Assembly: GCF_003002025.1 (NCBI RefSeq)
Contig: NZ_PVZB01000017.1
Coordinates: forward strand, 1 to 64,000
From: Paraburkholderia sp. BL25I1N1
GTDB taxonomy: Bacteria > Pseudomonadota > Gammaproteobacteria > Burkholderiales > Burkholderiaceae
Direction: 5' to 3'
Length of the DNA: 64,000 nt
Below are positions 57,357 to 64,000 of this stretch, in pieces (the stretch's first letter is position 1; each line of letters begins with the position of its first letter). Position numbers and translations under genes: made by a program. The notes beneath the pieces are model-generated. The model made no database searches and was not told where the DNA came from. It saw nothing but the letters and a program-made list of their open reading frames with translations.

Positions 57357-57659
57357 TTACTTCTCGATCAGAAACTTTTCGCGATCCAGACCTGCAATCC
57401 AGCGCGGCGGCTTGCCGCGGCCCGACCACGTGCTGCCGCTATCCGGGTCGCGATACTTCGGTGCGACGCCTGCGCGCGGACGCGCGGCTTTAGCGCCCTT
57501 GGCAGCGCGACCGCCACCCAGTTCTGTCAGAGAAATGCCGTAGTCGGTCATTTTCTGCTTGATTTCATTTAACACTTCAGCGTATTCGCGCGACTTCGCT
57601 TCTTCGATCTGCTTTTCGAGCTTCTCGCGCTGGGCGAGTAGTTCCTTGTAGGAAGACAT
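57357..57659 (-). CDS. H-NS/MvaT-type nucleoid protein (Burkholderia BpH3 type)
   Basis: Small DNA-binding protein of 100 aa. An N-terminal coiled-coil oligomerisation region LLAQREKLEKQIEEAKSREY is followed by a linker and the C-terminal DNA-binding core STWSGRGKPPRWIAG, the H-NS minor-groove motif. It silences AT-rich genes. The ATG at 57659 has AAAGGGA upstream. The 395-base upstream region is AT-rich, as often seen for autoregulated H-NS genes. Confidence 0.92.
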   Translation of the reverse strand: MSSYKELLAQREKLEKQIEEAKSREYAEVLNEIKQKMTDYGISLTELGGGRAAKGAKAARPRAGVAPKYRDPDSGSTWSGRGKPPRWIAGLDREKFLIEK

Positions 57660-58054
57660 AGATTCCCTTTGTGGTTTGGATAAATGACCGCCAGTCTTAA
57701 GCCGGCTTGCCCTTTGAAGATAGATCACGCCTCGGAATTGGTGGCGAGATTAACACAAGATAGAAAGATTACAAAAGATGGGACGGAAAATTAAACTAGA
57801 TTCGTTTCAAAAAATTTCCAGCTACCGTCGCGCCCGAGCACTTCCTTTCAGATAGCCCAATTCGCTTTTTGCTGAAAAACGCAGTCAGCATCAGTAAATA
57901 TGGGATTAACTATCAAAAGATGAAATTTAAAATGCAGATTTGTCACCAACATTTCATGCCGTGATAGCTTCAACATGAAATGTCGTAACATATTGAGACA
58001 CGCCGTCTGCGCTGTTATTACGCATGAGTGTTTTCCCCGAACGCCGGTAAAAAT
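57660..58054. promoter_or_regulatory. AT-rich control region of the H-NS gene
   Basis: No gene seen. A perfect inverted repeat ACATTTCATG / CATGAAATGT with a 15-base spacer lies at 57949-57983. The AT-rich stretch around 57760-57950 is unlike the rest of the window and is a likely target for H-NS itself (autoregulation, inference). Confidence 0.5.
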
Positions 58055-58717
58055 CTAATTCATGTAGCGCTGCATGCAATCTTCTAGCGCCGCGCGCAAG
58101 GTTTCAGTATCGGGTTTGGCGTCGTCAAAGGGAAACCGGCTGCGTTCACCGTTCAGTTTCAGATCCACGCCATAGCGATCGACGCCAACTAGCTGAAAAT
58201 CGCCCTTACTCCCGGACTGAGCGGCGAATTGCGTGATCAACGCGTTCTCTTCATCGAAACCGAGTGGCGGCAATGGATCGAGTTCATCGCCGGCGAGCCA
58301 ACCCATTGCGCCGAAACCGCCGATATAACGCAGCCGCTCGAGCCGCATTGCCCAGAAAGTGAAGTCGCCGAGTACGAGATAGCGCTCCGCGTCGGGGTGA
58401 TAGCGCAGATAACGCTGCACCATCTCGGGCGTCGAGTCGACCGGTTCGAAGGTGCCGAGCAAGGTGACGCGCTGGCCGCTCAGCACGTCGCCGTCGGGGG
58501 CGTCTACGGCCAGAAAACCGGCGCGCGGGTCGGCGTGCAGGTTATGGGTATGCTCGGCGAGCCGGCTCACGAGGATCGTCGGACGATGCCGCAAGTCCGG
58601 CGCGAACGGCAGCACGGACGGATAAGGGAAACCTTCCGGCTGGCGCGCATGAGTGGCGAGCGTGCCGACAGCGGCCGTATGCAGCAGATGCAGCGGAGCG
58701 TGAGCGGGGATATTCAA
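58055..58717 (-). CDS. HugZ-like FMN-binding-fold protein
   Basis: Protein of 220 aa of the pyridoxamine 5'-phosphate oxidase-like split barrel, HugZ branch. It contains HTAAVGTLATHARQPEGFPYPSVL, FLAVDAPDGDVLSGQRVTLLG and YIGGFGAMGWLAGDEL, followed by a helical domain with DRYGVDLKLNG. HugZ proteins bind or degrade haem in some pathogens. The start is TTG at 58717 with GAGGAA 7 bases upstream. A haem role here is inferred from the family only. Confidence 0.85.
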   Translation of the reverse strand: MNIPAHAPLHLLHTAAVGTLATHARQPEGFPYPSVLPFAPDLRHRPTILVSRLAEHTHNLHADPRAGFLAVDAPDGDVLSGQRVTLLGTFEPVDSTPEMVQRYLRYHPDAERYLVLGDFTFWAMRLERLRYIGGFGAMGWLAGDELDPLPPLGFDEENALITQFAAQSGSKGDFQLVGVDRYGVDLKLNGERSRFPFDDAKPDTETLRAALEDCMQRYMN

Positions 58718-58909
58718 GTGCGCGTTCCTCGATAGATGAGCGGCGAATCACAAACGCCGGTAAGCAGGCCGCACAACGGTGGCGCCTCCGAACTGAATAT
58801 TCGCCAATATGCGGATTCCGCCTTCCAAGCATAAGACAGCATGCTTCGTTAGAATCGGAAATTCGCTTTCAACGCGCTTTCTCGCGCGTCACCCCTCCTC
58901 GAGATTTCC

Positions 58910-60121
58910 GTGTCAGACCGTTCCTCCGAATTCGCCGCCCTTCCCGCCGCCCACCGCGACCTCTCCGATACGGCCCGGCAGCGCGCCCGTCTCGCCACGA
59001 TGGCCGTGTTCTTCATTGCCGGCATGATGTACGCGTCGTGGGGCGTGCACGTGCCGACGGTGCGCGACCGTTTTCATCTGAACGCGGCGCTGCTCTCGTT
59101 TGCGTTGCTGGCCGTCGCCGGCGGCTCGATCGGGGCGATGGCGGCCAATGCTTCGTGGATCGCGCGAGTCGGCACGCGCCGCGCCTGCCTCGCCGGCGGC
59201 CTCGTGATGGCGGTGTGCGCGGCGCTGATTCTGGTCGTGCCGGCTTACTGGATGCTGCTGGTCGTGCTGGCCGCCTTCGGCGCGGGCATGGCCACGCTGG
59301 ATGTCGCGATGAACGCCGAGGCCAGCGCCGTCGAAAAAGCACTCGGCAAGCCGATCATGTCGTCGTTGCATGGCATGTTCAGCGTCGGCGGGATGTTCGG
59401 TGCGGCGGCCGGCGGAGCGCTGCTGTCGCGCGGCATGGCGCCGGCGGTCCATCTTGCGCTGGCTGCCGCGGTCAGCGCGCTCGTGCTGATCGCCGCCTGT
59501 CCTTCCGTGCTGCCGCACGTGCCGCATGCCGACCACCCCGACTCCGCCGCGCCGCGCGCGAATCGCTGGCGCTCGCCGGCGTTGTGGGCGCTCGGCGCAA
59601 TGGCGCTGGTTGCGCTGATCGCCGAAGGCGCGATGTACGACTGGGCCACCGTCTACATGCGCGACGTCGTGCTTGCCACACCCGCGCTTGCGAGCGCGGC
59701 CTACGCGGCGTTCTCGGGCGGCATGGCGGCCGCACGCTTCGGCGGCGACGGCGTGCGCGCCCGCTTCGGCGCACCGCAACTGGTGATGGCAAGCGCGACG
59801 CTCGCCTGCGTCGGGATGGTCGGCGCGCTGCTGCTGCCGAATGCGGTCGCGGCGCTGATCGGCTTCACGCTGATGGGTCTTGGGCTCGCGAACATGATGC
59901 CGGTGCTGTTCGCGGCGGCGGCGGGCGTGAAAGGCATTCATCCGGCGGAAGGGCTCGCGCATGTTGCCGGGCTGGCGTACTTCGGGCTGCTACTCGGGCC
60001 GGTGATCATTGGCGCGGTGACGCAGGTGACCAGTTTGCCGATCGGGTTGTCGGTGGTCGCGATCTGTTCGGCGCTGATCGCGCTCGTCGGTCCGAAGGTT
60101 TTGCGGCGTTTGAAGATCTGA
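58910..60121 (+). CDS. Major facilitator superfamily transporter
   Basis: Inner-membrane carrier of 403 aa with about 12 hydrophobic segments. MYASWGVHVPTVRDRF, the loop RVGTRRACLAGGL after TM2 and LHGMFSVGGMFGAAAGG are typical of the YbjJ/fucose-permease-like MFS group. The start is GTG at 58910; no ATG occurs before residue 31, which already lies at TM1. The substrate is unknown. It is a single-gene unit without a visible terminator. Confidence 0.85.
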   Translation: MSDRSSEFAALPAAHRDLSDTARQRARLATMAVFFIAGMMYASWGVHVPTVRDRFHLNAALLSFALLAVAGGSIGAMAANASWIARVGTRRACLAGGLVMAVCAALILVVPAYWMLLVVLAAFGAGMATLDVAMNAEASAVEKALGKPIMSSLHGMFSVGGMFGAAAGGALLSRGMAPAVHLALAAAVSALVLIAACPSVLPHVPHADHPDSAAPRANRWRSPALWALGAMALVALIAEGAMYDWATVYMRDVVLATPALASAAYAAFSGGMAAARFGGDGVRARFGAPQLVMASATLACVGMVGALLLPNAVAALIGFTLMGLGLANMMPVLFAAAAGVKGIHPAEGLAHVAGLAYFGLLLGPVIIGAVTQVTSLPIGLSVVAICSALIALVGPKVLRRLKI

Positions 60122-60379
60122 CACGCAAGCGCGCCGCCGCTGCGCCATGGCGTGCGGCGGCACACGAAACGCGCTCGCTTCACGTTACGTTACGCAGCGG
60201 CCGCGCGCTGAGGCGTTCCGCGACACATCGGTTGAATGAAACGTCGCCGCTCGCGGCTCTCATACCCCCAACACATTGATTTATATGCGGTTATTACGTG
60301 CACCGGCTAAGCAGATAGAAATGGCATAGGCCTTGCAGTTAGTTCCCCCAAGTAATGACCAAACTACGGGGAGCAGACC

Positions 60380-61825
60380 ATGAATCGCAAATTCAAGCTG
60401 ACGGCGATCGCCATGTGCGTCACGTCAATGATCGTCCTGACGGGATGCGGAAGCACGTTGAACAGACCGGGCGTGGGGAGCGGATCGGGCGGCGGCACGC
60501 CGACGCCCACACCGACCCCTACACCCACACCTACGCCCACGCCCACGCCGACTCCCACACCAACGCCGACACCAACGCCCACGCCTACTCCGACGCCCAC
60601 CAGCGCCAATCCCGTCGGCGTCGTCGCGCAAAACAGCGGCAACGCCGTCACCGCTGTCGGGCAGACCGTCTCCGCCGTTGGCAGCCAGATCGGTCTCACG
60701 CCGATACCGGGCGCGAATCCGGCGACCACCGCGGCGCTCGGCAATGTCGTATCGAATCTCGGCAACGGCGTGACCGCGGTCGGCACGGGCGTGGCGAACG
60801 GCTTGGGCCAGTTGGGCAATTCCACCGATCCGCTCGGCACGACGCTCGCCAGCAGCGGCAACCTGGTCTACGACGCAGGCCGGTCCGTCAACAGCGCCGG
60901 CCAACTTGTGACGAGTCTCGGCAGCGGCCCCACTGCGCCGCTCAGTCCGTTGACCACGCCGCTCGGCAGCGCGGTCTCGACGGTCGGCAACGCCGTCAGC
61001 GGCCTGGGTACGCAACTCGGCTCGCAGTTGACGAACGGCCCGATCCAGCAGGTCACGCAGACGGTCGGCACCGCGATCACGCCGATTACGAGCACGCTCG
61101 CGCAGACGACCCAAACCGTCGGCGACACGACCGGTCTCGGCGCACCGCTGAACGGCCTGCTATCGACGGTCGGCCATGGCCTCGACAGCGCCGGCGGCAA
61201 ACTCAGCGGGGCGACCGGCAATCCGATCGGTGAGAATCTCGGCAACGTGGTCATCAAGCTCGGCGACACGGTCACGTCCGCGGGCGGCCTGCTGACGACG
61301 GGCGGCACCGGCAGCGGCAATCCGCTCGGCGGCATCACAGGCATTCTGAGTCCGGGCATCGGCGGCGGCGCGGACTCGCCGCTCGCGCCGTTGACGAGCA
61401 TCCTCACCGCGTTGCCCGGCACCTTGAGCGGCGGCCTGACGGGCGGCAGCGGCGCCAGCGGCCCGCTCGCGCCGTTGACCAGTGTGGTCAGCACGTTGAC
61501 CGGCGGTCTCGGCGGAGCGGGTTCGGGTAGTCCGCTTGGGCCGCTCACCGGCGTCGTGAGTTCGGTCACGGGCGCATTGGGCGGCGCGACGGGCAGCGGC
61601 GGCAATCCGCTCGCACCGGTGACCTCCGTCGTGTCGTCGCTGACCGGCGCGCTGGGCTTGGCCACGGGATCGGGTAGCAGCGGCGGAAGCAGCAACCCGC
61701 TCGCACCGATCACCGGCCTGTTGACCACCGTCACCGGCACCTTGAGCGGCGCGGCAGCGTCCGCCGGCGGCTCGACCGGCGGCGGCTTGCTCGGCGGCCT
61801 AGGCGGCATCGCTTCAAAGAAGTGA
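60380..61825 (+). CDS. Repetitive lipoprotein with Thr-Pro stalk
   Basis: Surface-type lipoprotein of 481 aa that I place in the loose Burkholderia class often annotated as collagen-like, although it lacks Gly-X-Y repeats. Lipobox LTGC gives Cys23. Residues 40-73 are 17 Thr-Pro repeats acting as a stiff stalk. Residues 75-300 are rich in Gly, Val, Asn, Thr and Leu with weak repeats. Residues 315-470 contain about five related units of the form NPLAPVTSVVSSLTGALGGA (Gly-rich between). It is probably exposed at or near the outer membrane; the partner is unknown. A terminator follows. Confidence 0.85.
   Translation: MNRKFKLTAIAMCVTSMIVLTGCGSTLNRPGVGSGSGGGTPTPTPTPTPTPTPTPTPTPTPTPTPTPTPTPTPTSANPVGVVAQNSGNAVTAVGQTVSAVGSQIGLTPIPGANPATTAALGNVVSNLGNGVTAVGTGVANGLGQLGNSTDPLGTTLASSGNLVYDAGRSVNSAGQLVTSLGSGPTAPLSPLTTPLGSAVSTVGNAVSGLGTQLGSQLTNGPIQQVTQTVGTAITPITSTLAQTTQTVGDTTGLGAPLNGLLSTVGHGLDSAGGKLSGATGNPIGENLGNVVIKLGDTVTSAGGLLTTGGTGSGNPLGGITGILSPGIGGGADSPLAPLTSILTALPGTLSGGLTGGSGASGPLAPLTSVVSTLTGGLGGAGSGSPLGPLTGVVSSVTGALGGATGSGGNPLAPVTSVVSSLTGALGLATGSGSSGGSSNPLAPITGLLTTVTGTLSGAAASAGGSTGGGLLGGLGGIASKK
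60497..60598 (+). repeat. (ACNCCN)17 repeat coding Thr-Pro
   Basis: Seventeen six-base units ACNCCN in frame. Third bases differ between units, so the array is conserved at protein level rather than a fresh DNA expansion. It codes residues 40-73 of the lipoprotein. Confidence 0.9.
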
Positions 61826-61884
61826 CGAACAAGAATAACGACTGCACATAACGACGCGATAAAAACAGGCGTCGCAGGGGGGCG

Positions 61885-61916
61885 GCGAGCCGGGCAACCG
61901 GCTCGCTGTTTTTTTA
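61885..61916 (+). terminator. Terminator after the repetitive lipoprotein gene
   Basis: GCGAGCCGG pairs with CCGGCTCGC around a GCAA loop, followed by T, G and eight T (61909-61916). It is about 60 bases beyond the stop. Confidence 0.93.
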
Positions 61917-61989
61917 TCGACGCGTCCGTCTGCGCGAGTCACACGTCGACGATGCAGCGCCGAAGCGCCGCGCTCGCTTCATCCGCACG

Positions 61990-63024
61990 TCACAGTTCGT
62001 GATACGTATCGTAGTGACGCGAGAACTCGTTACCGCGCAGAAAATTGGTGAACGTCATCGTCACCGACGCGTCGAGTCCTTCCACGTAATGCCACCAGCC
62101 GATCGGCAAAAACAGCAACTCGCCGGGCGCGAGCGTGCATTCGATCAACTGCGCCTGGCGCATTGACGGGAAGCTGTCGTAGTCGATCGCCGCACCGTCC
62201 ACCTGCGAATAGCAATGCAGATGGTTCGCCATATATGGCGTGTCCGACAACGGCACGAGTTTGATCTGTTTGCGGCCAATCACCTGAGCCATGAGGTTGT
62301 TCGTCAAGTCGTGATGAAACGGCGTCTTTGTGCCGGCCGGTCCCATCCAGAAGAAACCCGTGTCGGGCGATGCAGCGTCGAGATATTCGTCGATTGACGG
62401 CACGTCGGACCATAACGCCGCGAGCGCCGCGCGGTTGTGCGAGGTGTTATTGGCGGTCATATAGAAATCGTTAGTCGGCCCGCTCTGTTCGACGAGGTCG
62501 ACATAGTCCGCAAAGCGCACCATGCGCCTGAGCCTAGGCTGATTGATTTCGTAGTTCGCGTCCGAATCGCGGCCGAACTGCACCTCCACTTCACGATCGC
62601 CGCACCGCTCGCGAAAGTAGTCCCAATTCCACCGCGAACGTGCAGGCCAGACATCGAATGCGCCGGTAATGATCACCGGCCGGTTCTGAAAGTAGTACTG
62701 CTCAAAGAACGCGTCGCGCGATAACCGTTCGCGCCGTTCGACCACACCGCTCGCCGCGCGCATGCGACTAAGTTCGCCGTACACCGACAAAATCCATTCG
62801 CGCTTGCGCAAACGATTGCGCAGACGCGTTGCACCGTGAAAATAAGGACTTGCGAGCGCCGCGTCGATTTCCCGCGTGGCATCGGCCGCGTCGAAACCGT
62901 GGCCGACCAGCGCGCCCTGCAAAGCAGATGACGGTGCGTCGAGCATCAAATTCTCGGCAATCCAGCGGCGCCACGCGTGGTCGAACGAACGGGTTACGGC
63001 AGTCACGGCGCTCTCTCCCGACAA
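61990..63024 (-). CDS. JmjC/cupin-8-type Fe(II)/2-oxoglutarate oxygenase
   Basis: Protein of 344 aa with a cupin-like JmjC core. TPFHHDLTNNLMAQVIGRKQ carries the metal triad His237 and Asp239 (HxD), and His312 in GWWHYVEGLDASVTMTF is the distal ligand. The N-terminal 110 residues are helical with a start resembling other bacterial JmjC proteins. It probably hydroxylates a protein or small molecule using 2-oxoglutarate; the target is unknown. It is divergent from nothing nearby and lies 102 bases before the ABC binding protein, same direction. Confidence 0.87.
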   Translation of the reverse strand: MSGESAVTAVTRSFDHAWRRWIAENLMLDAPSSALQGALVGHGFDAADATREIDAALASPYFHGATRLRNRLRKREWILSVYGELSRMRAASGVVERRERLSRDAFFEQYYFQNRPVIITGAFDVWPARSRWNWDYFRERCGDREVEVQFGRDSDANYEINQPRLRRMVRFADYVDLVEQSGPTNDFYMTANNTSHNRAALAALWSDVPSIDEYLDAASPDTGFFWMGPAGTKTPFHHDLTNNLMAQVIGRKQIKLVPLSDTPYMANHLHCYSQVDGAAIDYDSFPSMRQAQLIECTLAPGELLFLPIGWWHYVEGLDASVTMTFTNFLRGNEFSRHYDTYHEL

Positions 63025-63040
63025 TGCGGATCCGCAAAAG

Positions 63041-63077
63041 AAAAAAGCACGCGGACCTTGCGGCGCGCGTGCCTTTT
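63041..63077 (-). terminator. Terminator after the branched-chain amino-acid binding protein gene
   Basis: On the minus strand GCACGCG pairs with CGCGTGC across a 12-base loop, followed by six T (A run 63041-63046). It lies about 50 bases past the stop of the binding protein gene. Confidence 0.85.
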
Positions 63078-63126
63078 AAACCCTGCAACCGAAGACAGAC
63101 AACACGCTGCCTTCGATCACGGGTTT

Positions 63127-64000
63127 TTACATCTTCACTACGTCGAGCAGCGTCTTCTTGCCGGACTTGTAGTTGTACAGCGAGATCACGCCGTGCTGAA
63201 GGTCGCCCTTCGAGTCGAACGTGGTTTCACCGATCACACCCTTGTAATCCGTGCTCGGCATGGCTGCCAGGATCTTCGCCGGATCGGTCGAGTTGGCACG
63301 CTTCATTGCGTCGACGATGATGTACACAGCGTCATACGTGAACGGAGCGTAGATCTGGATCGGCTGACCGAAACGCTTCTGATACTTGGCGAGGAACGCC
63401 GAACCGCCAGCCATCTTCTCGAGCGCCATACCGGCCTCCGAGCAGACGATGTTGTCGGTTGCGTCGCCGGCCAGGTCCGACAGCTTGTCGGTACACACGC
63501 CGTCGCCTGCCAGCACCTTCGCGCGCAGGCCGAGCTGCTTGGCTTGCTTGGCGAACGGGCCGCCGGTGGCGTCCATGCCGCCGTACATGATCGCGTCCGG
63601 GTTTTCGCCCTTGATCTTCGTCAGAATCGCGCGGAAGTCGACAGCCTTGTCGTTCGTCGCATCATGCGACATCACGTTCAGGCCCAGCGACTTGGCGGTC
63701 TTTTCGAATTCGTTCGCCAGACCCTGGCCGTAAGCGGTCGAGTCGTCGACGATCGCGACGCTCTTCACTTTCAGACCCTTCGCTGCGTAGTTAGCCAGTG
63801 CCGGACCTTGTTGCGCATCGGTCGCGACGACGCGATACGTCGTCTTGAAACCTTGTTGCGTGTAGGCCGGGTTCGTTGCCGACGGCGAGATCTGCACGAT
63901 GCCTGCATCGCTATAGATCTTCGAAGCCGGAATCGACGTGCCCGAATTCAAGTGGCCAACCACTGCCACGACCTTGTCGTCGACCAGTTTCTGGGCGACT
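63127..64000 (-). CDS. Branched-chain amino-acid ABC transporter binding protein, partial
   Basis: C-terminal about 290 residues of a LivJ/LivK-type periplasmic binding protein; the 5' end lies beyond the window, and the frame is open to base 64000. It contains AVVGHLNSGTSIPASKIYSD, VQISPSATNPAYT, RVVATDAQQGPA, DATGGPFAKQAKQLG and YAPFTYDAVYIIVDAM, all typical of the Leu/Ile/Val family. The permease genes would be upstream, outside the window. A terminator follows the stop. Confidence 0.94.
   Translation of the reverse strand, partial: VAQKLVDDKVVAVVGHLNSGTSIPASKIYSDAGIVQISPSATNPAYTQQGFKTTYRVVATDAQQGPALANYAAKGLKVKSVAIVDDSTAYGQGLANEFEKTAKSLGLNVMSHDATNDKAVDFRAILTKIKGENPDAIMYGGMDATGGPFAKQAKQLGLRAKVLAGDGVCTDKLSDLAGDATDNIVCSEAGMALEKMAGGSAFLAKYQKRFGQPIQIYAPFTYDAVYIIVDAMKRANSTDPAKILAAMPSTDYKGVIGETTFDSKGDLQHGVISLYNYKSGKKTLLDVVKM

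Overview
The window is a high-GC chromosomal segment from a betaproteobacterium of the Burkholderiaceae, most likely Paraburkholderia or Burkholderia. This is an inference from several signs. Codon use is strongly GC-biased. The potassium channel closely resembles KirBac1.1 of B. pseudomallei. IcmF, a single-chain indolepyruvate oxidoreductase and a bioA-bioF-bioD-bioB operon occur together. The left edge carries a pair of repeats of a kind I associate with Burkholderia intergenic regions. I see no plasmid, phage or CRISPR features, and the only mobile DNA is the tail of an IS256-type element at the left end.

Layout. 1-1458: IS256-family transposase tail that ends inside one arm of a long inverted repeat. 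1459-5863: biotin operon bioA-bioF-bioD-bioB, closed by a terminator shared with a lone sulfate-binding protein gene (sbp). 7116-12184: small hydrolase, hydroxyacid dehydrogenase, and a chain of HMG-CoA lyase, YbaK-type deacylase, DUF1289, MaoC hydratase and metallo-beta-lactamase genes with mostly overlapping ends. 12506-13990: DMT exporter divergent from an Lrp-type regulator. 14042-16177: probable haloacetate dehalogenase and a nitronate-monooxygenase-like flavoenzyme. 16326-22309: fused isobutyryl-CoA mutase (IcmF) behind a LysR regulator, then a porin. 23012-27296: secreted Gly-rich protein, SBF-like transporter, EAL-CBS-GGDEF protein. 27491-30671: LacI regulator, AGE-type sugar isomerase and PfkB kinase with overlapping ends, forming a compact sugar unit. 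30793-36433: two small proteins, KirBac channel, and indolepyruvate ferredoxin oxidoreductase behind a possibly structured leader.

36528-49106: CutC, EAL protein, Na+/H+ antiporter, nucleobase permease, chemoreceptor with a sigma-28-like promoter, an orphan terminator that may end a small RNA, DUF2239 protein, membrane diguanylate cyclase, a second chemoreceptor with long G tracts in its tail, and tRNA-Ala(CGC). 49182-53267: envelope and replication cluster (cytochrome c, DolP-like BON lipoprotein, DiaA/GmhA-like SIS protein, YraN), with rsmI divergent and RlpA beyond it. 53904-64000: MBL hydrolase and DEDD exonuclease pair, Lrp regulator, CDF metal exporter, H-NS protein, HugZ-like protein, MFS carrier, a repetitive lipoprotein with 17 Thr-Pro repeats, a JmjC/cupin-type oxygenase and the truncated start of a branched-chain amino-acid binding protein.

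Most of the window is ordinary core and accessory metabolism. Three c-di-GMP proteins and two chemoreceptors lie within about 24 kb. The points most worth a second look are the G-tract-bearing chemoreceptor tail, the low-complexity repeat linker inside IcmF, the LacI/isomerase/kinase unit (plausibly mannose to fructose to fructose-6-phosphate), the dehalogenase with a full set of fluoroacetate-dehalogenase residues, the candidate small RNA at 44062-44167, and the leader of the indolepyruvate oxidoreductase gene.
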